NCBI RefSeq assembly: GCF_001282115.1
Contig: NZ_LJBR01000065.1
Location: 1-51,606, forward strand
Origin: Streptomyces sp. NRRL B-24085
GTDB taxonomy: Bacteria > Actinomycetota > Actinomycetes > Streptomycetales > Streptomycetaceae
Direction of reading: 5' to 3'
DNA: 51,606 nucleotides
Part shown: in pieces, positions 26,935-34,589 of the stretch
Layout of the letters: each line of letters starts with the position of its first letter
Position numbering within the stretch: the stretch's first letter is position 1
Position numbers and translations under genes: made by a program
Notes under the pieces: generated by a model
Databases searched by the model: none
What the model saw: only the letters and a program-made list of their open reading frames with translations
Told to the model about the DNA's origin: nothing

Positions 26935-28002
26935 CTATGTGTCCTGGGCGAGCGGTGCGTTCCAGGCCGCGAGGGGGACGAGCATCTCGTCGTCGCTGAG
27001 GGAGCCGTGCTCCCAGGCGACGGTGGGGTCGGGCACGGGGAAGGCCGCGGAGGTGGCGAGGGCGACCACCGCGCCGATGCGCTCGCGGACGGCGGGCGTC
27101 GCATCGAGCAGCCCGCGTGCGTCCAGGTCGTCGGGGGTCAGGACCAGCGCGTGGTCACCGAGTGCGTCGCCCAGGGCGGCGGCGAGCTTCCCCTCGTGCC
27201 CGGGCAGGGGGTACATCCACCGGACGCGGCCGGCGCCGCCGCTGGGCATCCGGCAGTGCGCGGGGGAGTCCAGCCGGGCCCAGGCATCCAGGAGCCCGGC
27301 CTGCGGTGCGACCGGGACCTGGCCGTGGTCGGCGTGCGCGAGCACGCTCCATCCGGCGTCGGCCCAGCGGCTCGCCGCCGTGTCCAGCAGCCGCAGGGAC
27401 GCGTGCAGGCGGTCGTCGTAACCGTGCATGTGGATGTGGTCGTCGAGGTTCACGTACGCCCACACCAGGAACGGCACCTCGGACGGATGCCTGAGGACGG
27501 CTTCGACCTCGCGCACGGTCCTTTCGACAACGGCGACGGAATCGGTGTCGAGTACCGTCGCCGGCGACGGCACGACCTGGGCGCCGTGCAGCAGCGCCGC
27601 GGCCCACTCCCCGGTCAGCCGCTCGAGTTCGGCGCCGACCACGAAGGCGTCCCCGCCCGCCTCCACGACGCGGTCGAAGAGGGTGGTACCGCCGTGCAGC
27701 AAGGGTTTCCCGCACGGTGGGCAGGGGCCGAAGGCGTACGTGTCGCCGCTGACGAGGTGGGTGACGCAGTCGGCTCCCGGCGCTCGGTACACCATGCCGA
27801 GGGCGCCGTGCCGGGAGGGCGCCGCGCCGGTGACGGCGGTCAGCCAGGCGGTGGTCGAGGTGCTCGGGAACGTCGAGCGCAACGGGCGTGTCCTGGCGTG
27901 GGCGAGTGCCGCCTCCGCGACGCCGTACGACAGGCCGTCGAGGGCCAGGACGCACAGTCCGCAGGGTGCGGCGCTCAGGCACCGTTCGACGATCTCGGGC
28001 AC
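26935..28002 (-). CDS. Alkaline-phosphatase-superfamily phosphodiesterase/nucleotide pyrophosphatase
   Basis: About 355 residues. Superfamily motifs are present in order: the first metal aspartate in LCVLALDGLSYG, the nucleophile threonine region FPSTSTTAWLTAVTG with following PSRHGALG, a middle D-H pair in LDDHIHMHG, and HADHGQV near the C-terminal third. Such proteins cleave phosphodiester or pyrophosphate bonds of nucleotides or phosphonates. There is no signal peptide, unlike many family members. The start is uncertain: GTG 28002 leaves a short N-terminus, while a CTG at 28059 overlapping the small-ORF stop would add 19 residues. It directly follows the 53-residue ORF on the same strand. 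Confidence 0.8.
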   Translation of the reverse strand: MPEIVERCLSAAPCGLCVLALDGLSYGVAEAALAHARTRPLRSTFPSTSTTAWLTAVTGAAPSRHGALGMVYRAPGADCVTHLVSGDTYAFGPCPPCGKPLLHGGTTLFDRVVEAGGDAFVVGAELERLTGEWAAALLHGAQVVPSPATVLDTDSVAVVERTVREVEAVLRHPSEVPFLVWAYVNLDDHIHMHGYDDRLHASLRLLDTAASRWADAGWSVLAHADHGQVPVAPQAGLLDAWARLDSPAHCRMPSGGAGRVRWMYPLPGHEGKLAAALGDALGDHALVLTPDDLDARGLLDATPAVRERIGAVVALATSAAFPVPDPTVAWEHGSLSDDEMLVPLAAWNAPLAQDT

Positions 28003-28055
28003 CGCACGCAGGCCGGCGGACGCTGTCGCACGTCCGCCGACACGGGACGCCGTGC

Positions 28056-28217
28056 TCAGAAGTTCGGCACGCAGTCGGTGCAGGTGGTGCGGAACTTGCT
28101 GACGTGCACCGCCTGACGGTCCGTGATCATGCGCTCGATGAGGCGCGGCAGCAGCATCACCGGCGCGGGTGTCGAGGTGGTGGTCGTCTTCGGTGCGGGT
28201 TGTGGAGCTGTTTGCAT
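28056..28217 (-). CDS. 53-residue small ORF, candidate precursor peptide (C-terminal CTDCVPNF)
   Basis: An ORF below the usual size cut-off. ATG 28217 is preceded by AGGAGG at 5-6 bases, one of the best Shine-Dalgarno sites in the window. Codons after the first ten have near-uniform G/C third positions, so it is probably translated. The peptide has a Pro/Thr-rich N-terminus (PAPKTTTTSTPAP), a central amphipathic segment (VMLLPRLIERMITDR) and a short tail FRTTCTDCVPNF with a CxxC pair. This leader-plus-core layout is typical of RiPP precursors. It is followed on the same strand by the phosphodiesterase, thiolation, methyltransferase-aminotransferase and peptidase genes. Alternatives are a small metal-binding or regulatory protein. 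I know no matching family. Confidence 0.65.
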   Translation of the reverse strand: MQTAPQPAPKTTTTSTPAPVMLLPRLIERMITDRQAVHVSKFRTTCTDCVPNF

Positions 28218-28413
28218 GGTTCCTCCTGCTCATTGGACAGCGCGAGAGAAAAGTGCGAAACAACTTTCAACTTTTGCGCGAACAGGTCAACACACGGTGA
28301 GTTGGTCTGTCAATACCGGCCGGTTTTATAATCACGCCAACTCCTGCTTTATTCAGGGAAGTTGACAAAACGGCAACAATGAAAACCCCGCGCGACGGAG
28401 GCGACGGCAGCCG
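28218..28413 (-). promoter_or_regulatory. AT-rich leader/promoter region upstream of the 53-residue ORF
   Basis: This 196-bp stretch is far richer in A+T than its surroundings. Read on the minus strand it contains two consensus-like -35 hexamers (TTGACA and TTGACC, 23 bases apart start to start), TTGTCA further upstream, and TATAAA next to a 10-bp palindrome ACCGGCCGGT at 28315-28324. A small GACGGC/GCCGTC hairpin followed by GGGGTTTTC near 28390 may terminate the upstream metallophosphoesterase transcript. No -35/-10 pair with ideal spacing is evident, so an activator may be needed. Confidence 0.5.
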
Positions 28414-29235
28414 TCATTCGACAAAGATCAGAGATTCCGCCTGCGCGACGATCTTTTCCGGTACGGGTGGGTTCATCAGCGTGTCGACATAGCGCTCGGC
28501 GTCCGGGTCCGCGGCCAGGCGGGCACGGGCGACGGCGTCCGAGACGTCGTAATGGGTGGTCCTCAGCTGGACGTCGGGGCCCAGCAGGGCCCAGTACGCG
28601 GTACCCGGCTCGGCCGAGTGGTACGGCAGCCCGACGCTGCCCGGGTTGACGCTGCGCAGGCCCGCCACCACGCGGTCGAACTGGAGGTGCGTGTGCCCGG
28701 TGACCAGGACGCGGGTGTCGAGAGCGGCGGACAGGCTGGTGAACCGCTCCGAGGGCGTACCCGGGGTGACCAGTTCGTGGTCACTGCGCGGTGAGCCGTG
28801 GCAGAAGTGCACCGGGCCGAGGCCGTCGATCTCGACCACGACGGCGAAGGGGACGCGGGTGAGGAAGCCGATGGCCTCGGGCGAGTGCTGGGCCGCGATC
28901 CACGACTGACGGGGCGTGCCGGCCACCCGCTCGGCCGTGCCGATCTCGGCGGCGTACCGGTCGGCGTTGCCCCGCACGCACAGGGCACGCTCGCCCAGCG
29001 CGAGGATGCGCTCGTACGTCTCCTGCGGTTGCGGGCCCCACGTCAGGTCGCCCAGGAGGACGACGAGGTCGGCCGTCGCGACATCCGGCTCGGCCAGCAC
29101 GGCTTCGAAGGCGGGGATGTTCGCGTGGATGTCGGAGAGCACGGCGACGCGTGCCACCGGCCCGTACCGGTGCACCGGGCCTTCCCAGCTCGCCGGTCCG
29201 TACAGCGTGACCCCGTCCTGCGTCGAGTCGTCCAT
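28414..29235 (-). CDS. Metallophosphoesterase (YfcE/MJ0936-like calcineurin fold)
   Basis: A 273-residue protein with the full set of dinuclear metal motifs: VLSDIHAN, LLGDLTWG, VRGNADR, FCHGSP and VTGHTHLQF, followed by VNPGSVGLP. These define small prokaryotic calcineurin-fold phosphodiesterases or phosphatases with broad activity on phosphomonoesters, diesters or cyclic nucleotides. The ATG at 29235 is taken because homology begins about 25 residues later and longer frames upstream are noncoding. It is the second of a leftward pair with the NDK-like gene (74 bp gap) and precedes the AT-rich region before the 53-residue ORF. A nucleotide-processing role with the phosphodiesterase and NDK-like proteins is plausible. 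Confidence 0.88.
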   Translation of the reverse strand: MDDSTQDGVTLYGPASWEGPVHRYGPVARVAVLSDIHANIPAFEAVLAEPDVATADLVVLLGDLTWGPQPQETYERILALGERALCVRGNADRYAAEIGTAERVAGTPRQSWIAAQHSPEAIGFLTRVPFAVVVEIDGLGPVHFCHGSPRSDHELVTPGTPSERFTSLSAALDTRVLVTGHTHLQFDRVVAGLRSVNPGSVGLPYHSAEPGTAYWALLGPDVQLRTTHYDVSDAVARARLAADPDAERYVDTLMNPPVPEKIVAQAESLIFVE

Positions 29236-29309
29236 CGGTGATCTGGCCTTTCCGGGCGGTCCTGGGCGGTCCTGGGCGGTCCTGGCGCGGGATGAGCGGG
29301 CAGGGGCGG

Positions 29310-30314
29310 TCACTGGTCCGCGGCGACGGAGGCGGCGGGCGTGGTGACGTGAGCGGGCGGCTCGGCGGTCGTGGAGTTCTTCGTGCCCTGGGCAACCGGT
29401 GCGGCGTTCGTGGACCGGGCGGTCCGGGGGTGGTTCAGCCGCGTACCGGGAGGCGGGCCGATCAGCGCCGTGCCCTCGGACGGCAGGCCGTCCACCAGTT
29501 GCGCGGCGAGCACTATGCGGTCCCACAGCGGGAGCCCCCCGTGGTCCTCGGCCAGCTCTTCCACCCGGGCGAGGAGCTCCATGGAATCGGTGCTCGCCGG
29601 TGACGTCGAGCCGGGTGGCGGCGTCAGGGGGAGGGCCGGATGGGCGGCGCAGAGCCGGCGTGCGGCAGCGACCACGTCGAGGGTCCGTCCGGGGGACGGC
29701 TCGCCCTCCAGCATCGCCCATGCCCCCTCCCGGCGCCTCGCGGGCAGCAGGACGCCCATCTCGCGGATCAGATCGGCGGCATCGTCCGGCGCGTGCAGGA
29801 AGTTCAGGCACATGAGCTCGCAGCCGAGCGCGCCGCGCAGTGACGTGCCGCCCGTGTCCCGGTTCTTGGACGATCCTTTGAGTTCGCCGAGCCGTTCGGC
29901 TGCTGTCCCGCCCGTCCGCTGCGGACCGTGGGTGTCGTACAGCGCGACGAAGAGACAGGGCGGTCCCGACTCCAGGATCATGTCCACGGCCCGGATGACG
30001 GCCAGCGGCGCGGCGTTGATCTGGTAGCGCCACAGCTCGCGGCAGACGCGCGCGTCGACCCGGACCTCCAGTGCGCCGAGCGGCTCGAAACCGTGACCGG
30101 CCAGCAGGTCGAGGGCGGGCTCGATGCGGCGTCCGACGACGGCATCGGGCTTGAACATGACGAAGGTGGTACGGCCGAGCGTCCGCTCGTTGTCGCGCGC
30201 GTCCCGCCCGTCCAGCAAAGCGGCCATCTCGCGGAAGTAGACGTCGTCCGGATAGGTCCGGCGTCGTACCGGGTCGCGGGTGAAGGGGGCTTGCAACCAC
30301 TGGTCGACGGCCAT
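29310..30314 (-). CDS. Nucleoside diphosphate kinase-like protein with C-terminal extension
   Basis: A 334-residue protein. Residues about 48-190 align with nucleoside diphosphate kinase: TFVMFKPDAVVGRR matches the N-terminal KPDAV/R strand, and SLRGALG...NFLHAPDDAADL matches the IRGDFG...NLVHGSDS region, with the catalytic histidine retained at about 174. An insertion (GSSKNRDTGG) and a C-terminal Pro/Thr/Ala-rich tail of over 100 residues make it longer than the about 140-residue housekeeping enzyme. ATG 30314 follows GGAGG at six bases. It diverges from the 16-residue ORF and leads the leftward set. It may phosphorylate a nucleotide-like intermediate or use a phospho-histidine on another substrate. 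Confidence 0.75.
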   Translation of the reverse strand: MAVDQWLQAPFTRDPVRRRTYPDDVYFREMAALLDGRDARDNERTLGRTTFVMFKPDAVVGRRIEPALDLLAGHGFEPLGALEVRVDARVCRELWRYQINAAPLAVIRAVDMILESGPPCLFVALYDTHGPQRTGGTAAERLGELKGSSKNRDTGGTSLRGALGCELMCLNFLHAPDDAADLIREMGVLLPARRREGAWAMLEGEPSPGRTLDVVAAARRLCAAHPALPLTPPPGSTSPASTDSMELLARVEELAEDHGGLPLWDRIVLAAQLVDGLPSEGTALIGPPPGTRLNHPRTARSTNAAPVAQGTKNSTTAEPPAHVTTPAASVAADQ

Positions 30315-30401
30315 GATCCTCCGACTCTCCGCTCGGCCGAATCCTGTGCACCCATGGGGCGACTCGCGCCAACTGGGCTTCACGCGCAGCGATTTGCACC
30401 G

Positions 30402-30430
30402 TTGTCATGCGGCATCCGGAGCAATACGCT
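30402..30430 (+). promoter_or_regulatory. Sigma-70-like promoter for the 16-residue ORF and exporter operon
   Basis: TTGTCA at 30402-30407 and TACGCT at 30425-30430 are separated by exactly 17 bases, matching the HrdB-type consensus TTGACN-17-TANNNT with one -35 mismatch. Transcription would start near 30437, leaving a leader of about 35 bases before ATG 30471, with AAGGAGG at 30459-30465 as a very strong ribosome binding site. Confidence 0.65.
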
Positions 30431-30470
30431 GAGGCTAACTTCCCATACCGAACACATCAAGGAGGGCCCC

Positions 30471-30521
30471 ATGAGCGTCGCCTTCAAGAAAGTGACGGTT
30501 CGCCCGAAGCCGGGCAAGTAA
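30471..30521 (+). CDS. 16-residue ORF, candidate leaderless or short precursor peptide
   Basis: ATG 30471 is preceded by AAGGAGG at five bases and by a good promoter, and the frame ends in TAA after 16 codons. The peptide is strongly basic (MSVAFKKVTVRPKPGK), with the VRPKPGK tail lacking Cys, Ser or acidic residues. It is the first ORF of a unit that continues with a nucleotidyltransferase and an ABC exporter. It could be a tiny RiPP precursor, a peptide scaffold for non-ribosomal extension, or a translated leader regulating the downstream genes. A 14-bp palindrome ACCGGATTTCCGGT at 30555-30568 follows it and may form a hairpin. Confidence 0.5.
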   Translation: MSVAFKKVTVRPKPGK

Positions 30522-30677
30522 GCGAACGGTGTCGATGCGATCGGGATCCGCTCGACCGGATTTCCGGTGAAGATCCTGATCGCGTCCTCCGCTTCTCGTC
30601 CCGATATTTCGCCTTCATTCGATTCGCGTCGCTCTTCCGAACCCAACCAGAACTCGCTCACCAGGGCGGTGTCCGCG

Positions 30678-31982
30678 GTGACTGAAGCAACGACCGGTAT
30701 CGAGGTAACGACCGACACGGTGCTCGCCTTGCTGGAGGCCGGGCCGCGGGCTGCTCGTGACACCGTGCTGCGTACGGCTCGCGACGGTCGGCACAAGCTC
30801 GCCGGCACCCTGCTGAGCCTGTGGGCCGCTGACGGTGAGCAGCTCACGGACGACGAGGCGGTCGAGCTACGGCTGGCCGAGGAGCGCGTGGAGAGCTACC
30901 GCCGGATCTGGAAGCGGCTCCAGGAACACGCGCCCGATGCCTTCCTTCTGAAGGGGGCGACGATCGCCGCCCTCTACCCGCCGGGAGTGCTGCGCTCGGC
31001 GGGCGACCTCGACGTCATCTGCCCTCGCCACGCCGATCTGTGGGCCTGTGCCCGCCATCTGTCCGACACCGGCTGGGAGTTGGAGGCCTTCACCGTGGGG
31101 CCCGCCCACCCTGGCGACACCGTGTCCCCCCACCTGGGCGCGGAGTTCCGCAAGCCGGCACCCGGACCGGGCCAGGACCCTTTTGCCGTAGGGCTGTTCA
31201 CCGCCGAGATCGTCACGGACGTGCACGGGCCGGCCCGGCAGCTCGCGCGCCCGCCGGGTTCCCTGCTCGCCGCGAGCACCGTCGCCCTGGTGGCCGAGCG
31301 GTGGGAACGCCCCTTCCGGTCCCGTGACTTGCTCGACCTGGTCCTGCTCCTGCGGGCGCTGGACGACCAGGGTGTACGACAGGTGCGCGCCGACCTCGAC
31401 AAGGCCGGCCTGTGGCCGGAGTGGCGGGAGGCGATGCGCCGGGTCAACCGCCTCGGCTGGCGGCCCGCGATCGTGCTGCCGCACACCCGGGCGGCGGCAG
31501 TACGCGTACGGCTGCTGCGGTCGGCGCGTGCAGTGCTGCGCTGGAGCAACCCGGTGCGCGCGGTGGCCTTCGCCGCGCAGGCCGGCATAGAGGGCCGCGG
31601 GGGCCGCCTGTCCGCCCTCGCCTCCGACCTGGTGCACCGCCGGCCCGGTGCGCGACGACTGCTCTCGGCGGGGGTGCCGCTGTTCGGGGTGCCGTTGGGC
31701 GCCGGCGTCGGCACGGCTGCGAGCGGACCCGCCGGTGCTGATCCGGACGGCTCCATGGGCTCCATGGACGAAGCGCCGGACGCCGAGCCGGTCGAGCAGC
31801 TGCGGCTCGACGATGTCGGCCGGCATCTGGTCGCGCGGACCCCGCTGGGTTCCTTCCTGCTGGTGTCCGGCGCCGCCCGCGAGGAATGGCTGGAGGAGGC
31901 GGCCGGCCGGTCATCCGGCCCCTCAGCCGCACCCGAACCACTCGAGAAGAGGACCTCTTCGTCCGTGCGAACGGGAGCGTGA
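30678..31982 (+). CDS. Uncharacterised nucleotidyltransferase (NTP_transf_5-like)
   Basis: About 434 residues. The segment AFLLKGATIAALYPPGVLRSAGDLDVI matches the KG-x-YP-x-R-x-x-x-D-x-D signature of the uncharacterised nucleotidyltransferase family often seen in lasso-peptide and other peptide biosynthetic loci, with the D-x-D as probable metal ligands. A second domain (SRDLLDLVLLLRALDDQGV) is typical of the family. The C-terminal part (LRLDDVGRHLVARTPLGSFLLV) is distinct and unassigned. The frame is open from GTG 30567, but the first about 35 codons lack the expected GC3 bias, so GTG 30678 (or 30669) is preferred. Its TGA overlaps the ABC ATPase ATG. It may nucleotidylate or phosphorylate the product or a self-resistance target. 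Confidence 0.72.
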   Translation: MTEATTGIEVTTDTVLALLEAGPRAARDTVLRTARDGRHKLAGTLLSLWAADGEQLTDDEAVELRLAEERVESYRRIWKRLQEHAPDAFLLKGATIAALYPPGVLRSAGDLDVICPRHADLWACARHLSDTGWELEAFTVGPAHPGDTVSPHLGAEFRKPAPGPGQDPFAVGLFTAEIVTDVHGPARQLARPPGSLLAASTVALVAERWERPFRSRDLLDLVLLLRALDDQGVRQVRADLDKAGLWPEWREAMRRVNRLGWRPAIVLPHTRAAAVRVRLLRSARAVLRWSNPVRAVAFAAQAGIEGRGGRLSALASDLVHRRPGARRLLSAGVPLFGVPLGAGVGTAASGPAGADPDGSMGSMDEAPDAEPVEQLRLDDVGRHLVARTPLGSFLLVSGAAREEWLEEAAGRSSGPSAAPEPLEKRTSSSVRTGA

Positions 31983-32968
31983 TGCGCGACAGTGGCAATC
32001 GGTCGGACGGTGCGCATCTGGCCGTCGACACCCGGCGGCTGAGGCGGGAGTACCGCGCGCGGCGCGGCCCGGCGGTCACCGCCCTGGACGATGTCTCGAT
32101 CGAGGTGGAGCAGGGGGAGGTGCACGGACTGCTCGGCCCGAACGGGGCCGGCAAGAGCACCCTGATGAAGATCCTCTCGACGGTGCTGCTGCCGACTTCA
32201 GGAAGCGCGTACGTACTCGGCCATGACCTGGTGACGGAGTACCGGCGGATCCGGCCACTGCTCGGCATCGTCTTCGGTGGTGAACGCGGGCTCTATCCGC
32301 GTTTGACGGCCCGTCAGAACCTGCGTTACTGGGCCGCGTTGTACGGCATGTCCACGAAGAAGGGCCTGGCCAGGACCGACGCGTTGCTCGACGAACTCGG
32401 CCTGGCCGAACGGGCCGACGACCGCGTGGAGACCTACTCGGTCGGCATGCGCCAGCGTCTGCATCTCGCCCGGGGAATCATCGGTGATCCGCGCGTCCTG
32501 CTGCTCGACGAACCCACCAACGGCCTGGACCCGCTGGCCGCCCACCAGTTGCGCGAGCTGATCCGGCGACTCGCCGGGGAAGGCCGGACCATTCTCCTCG
32601 CCACGCACGACCTGGCCGAGGCGGAAGTGCTCTGCGACCGCGTCACCATGATCAATCACGGCCGGGTGATCGCGGCGGAGGCGCCGAAGAACCTCGCGCG
32701 GCTGATGTCGCGGCAGGAACGCGTCCGGGTCCGCGCCGATGCCGGCCTGCTCGACCGGGTGCGCGCCCTGACCGGCGTACTTGGCGTGGAGCCGGCCGGC
32801 GATGGCACGGCGGTCATCTCCGTCGACGGTCAGGAGGCCGTCAGCACGGTGCTGGCCTTCGTGGTCGCCGAGGGTGTGACCGACGTACGCACGGAGCTGC
32901 CCGGTCTCGAAGAGGTCTACCTCCAGCTCGTTCACCACAACCAGCAGCGCAGCGTGGTGAACCGGTGA
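31982..32968 (+). CDS. ABC transporter ATP-binding protein
   Basis: A 328-residue ATPase with Walker A GPNGAGKST, Q-loop region GIVFGGERGLYP, signature YSVGMRQRL (a variant of LSGGQ), Walker B VLLLDEPTNGLDP and H-loop ATHDLAEAE. The layout and C-terminal lobe match ABC-2 type drug exporters. Its ATG overlaps the nucleotidyltransferase stop (TGATG) and its end overlaps the first permease (GTGA). It powers the two following membrane proteins, most likely exporting the cluster product or giving self-resistance. Confidence 0.95.
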   Translation: MRDSGNRSDGAHLAVDTRRLRREYRARRGPAVTALDDVSIEVEQGEVHGLLGPNGAGKSTLMKILSTVLLPTSGSAYVLGHDLVTEYRRIRPLLGIVFGGERGLYPRLTARQNLRYWAALYGMSTKKGLARTDALLDELGLAERADDRVETYSVGMRQRLHLARGIIGDPRVLLLDEPTNGLDPLAAHQLRELIRRLAGEGRTILLATHDLAEAEVLCDRVTMINHGRVIAAEAPKNLARLMSRQERVRVRADAGLLDRVRALTGVLGVEPAGDGTAVISVDGQEAVSTVLAFVVAEGVTDVRTELPGLEEVYLQLVHHNQQRSVVNR

Positions 32969-33732
32969 CCCTGCTTGCCGCGGCCGGACGCTTCCAGGGC
33001 CGACTGGTGCTGACCCACCGCGACTACCTCATCGACCTGGTGCGCACACCCCTGCTCGCCGTCGTGTTCCTGCTGCTGATCCGGCACAACGACCGGCCGG
33101 ACCTCCTCGCGTACGGGCTGCTCGCACCGGTGCTGATGGGTGTGTGGAGCATGGCGATGCTCATCTCCGGGGAGGTCGTCGACAGCGACCGGTGGCTCGG
33201 CACCCTGGAACTCCAGATCGCGGCGCCGGCCGGCTTCGCCAGGGTGGTGCTCAGCAGAGTCTGGGTGACCACGGCGATCAGTCTGCTGACCGTGGTGGAG
33301 GTCGCCGCCGTCGCGATCCTGGGCTTCGGCATCGTTCCCGACGTACCGCACCCGTTCGTCTTCCTGATGGGCCTCCTGGCCACCGCGGTCGCCACCGCCG
33401 GATCCGCCACCCTCATGGCCGCCCTGTTCGTGGCGACGCGCACCGCCCGCACCTTCCAGAACTCGCTGAGTTATCCGGTACTGCTGCTGGGCGGAGTGTT
33501 CACCCCCCTGGACCGGTTGCCGGAATGGACGCACCCGATCGGCCGGCTGCTCTACCTTTCCTGGAGCTCCGACCTGCTGCGCGACGCGCTGAACACGGCC
33601 CCCGTCACCTCGGCAGCCTGGCGCACCGGTGCCGTCCTCGGCCTCGGGCTGCTCACCGGGCTCGGCGGCCGACTGCTTCTCGGCAGGGTCGTACGGCTGG
33701 TGCGCGAGAACGGAACGGTGGGACTGGCATGA
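32965..33732 (+). CDS. ABC-2 type transporter permease
   Basis: A 255-residue integral membrane protein with about six hydrophobic segments, among them PLLAVVFLLLI, LLAPVLMGVWSMAMLISG, LLTVVEVAAVAILGF and FVFLMGLLATAVATAG, and the ABC-2 C-terminal region ending LYLSWSSDLLRDAL. It starts with GTG overlapping the ATPase stop and overlaps the second permease (ATGA). With the neighbouring permease it would form a heterodimeric export channel. Confidence 0.9.
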   Translation: MTLLAAAGRFQGRLVLTHRDYLIDLVRTPLLAVVFLLLIRHNDRPDLLAYGLLAPVLMGVWSMAMLISGEVVDSDRWLGTLELQIAAPAGFARVVLSRVWVTTAISLLTVVEVAAVAILGFGIVPDVPHPFVFLMGLLATAVATAGSATLMAALFVATRTARTFQNSLSYPVLLLGGVFTPLDRLPEWTHPIGRLLYLSWSSDLLRDALNTAPVTSAAWRTGAVLGLGLLTGLGGRLLLGRVVRLVRENGTVGLA

Positions 33733-34583
33733 GCGCCACGGACGCCTCGGCCACCGCGACGGGCGACCATGCGCCCGCCGCATCGAGCGGCTTCGCTCGC
33801 CGTCTCCGGATACTGGGCTGGGCGGCACGCGCCGGAGCCGCCGACTACGGAACGGTCTTCACCTGGAAGACCTGGCTGCTCGGCTGGTTCGTGCGGATGC
33901 TCGCCCAAGTGCTGTTCTTCACCACCATCGGCGAACTGCTCGGCCCCGGCCAGGCCCGCTATCTGCTCATCGGCAACGCCGTGGCGCTGGTCGCGCTGCA
34001 CGGCGTCTTCGCGACCGCCTCCACCACATGGGAACTGCAGAACGGCACCCTGCCGCTGCTGGTCGCCTCGCCCAGCAGCCCTTCGCTGGTCCTGCTCGGC
34101 CGGAGCCTGTTCTGGCTCCCGGACGGCGTGGCGTGCGGCCTCGGCGCGATACTCATTCTCGCGCCCGTCGCGGACCTCCATCTGAGCGTCGCCAGAGTTG
34201 CCCTGCTCGCCGCCCTCCTCGTTCTCGTCGCGACGACGAGCTACTGTCTCGGCCTGTTCCTGGGCTCCCTGGTGCTGACCGCTCCGGACCTGCGCAACGT
34301 GGTGTCGAACGCCGCGTTCACCGTGATGATGATCGTCTGTGGCCCCGAGGTCCCGGCAAGCGCCGTCGGTCCGCTGCTCGGCCGCATCGGCGACTTCCTG
34401 CCACTGACCCATGGCCTCCTCGCGATCCGTGAGGTACTGGCCGCGAAAGCGGGCGCCCACACCGCCGTGCTGGCGGGCTGGGAGACACTCATCGGGGCGT
34501 GCTGGCTCGCGGCGGCCGTCACGGCACTGACCTGGCAGGCCCGCCGCAGCCGTCGCGACGGGGCGGCCCTCTTCCTGACCTGA
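33729..34583 (+). CDS. ABC-2 type transporter permease (second subunit)
   Basis: A 284-residue membrane protein. After a short Ala/Thr-rich cytoplasmic start it has about six hydrophobic spans, including LLIGNAVALVALHGVF, GVACGLGAILILAPV, VALLAALLVLVATTS and FTVMMIVCGPEV. The sequence FLPLTHGLLAIREVL is typical of ABC-2 permeases. It overlaps the first permease gene by four bases, completing a three-gene exporter. It is the last gene of the rightward unit. Confidence 0.9.
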   Translation: MSATDASATATGDHAPAASSGFARRLRILGWAARAGAADYGTVFTWKTWLLGWFVRMLAQVLFFTTIGELLGPGQARYLLIGNAVALVALHGVFATASTTWELQNGTLPLLVASPSSPSLVLLGRSLFWLPDGVACGLGAILILAPVADLHLSVARVALLAALLVLVATTSYCLGLFLGSLVLTAPDLRNVVSNAAFTVMMIVCGPEVPASAVGPLLGRIGDFLPLTHGLLAIREVLAAKAGAHTAVLAGWETLIGACWLAAAVTALTWQARRSRRDGAALFLT

Positions 34584-34589
34584 CGCACC

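Noticed and set aside
26935..28263. Starting the phosphodiesterase at the ATG 28229 so that it contains the small ORF region
   Set aside because: That frame through 28060-28217 lacks coding bias and is explained by the 53-residue ORF, which owns the strong AGGAGG site.
28414..30408. A 664-residue single protein joining the metallophosphoesterase to the region opposite the NDK-like reading frame
   Set aside because: Only the last 273 codons carry motifs; upstream, the NDK-like gene in another minus-strand frame explains the sequence.
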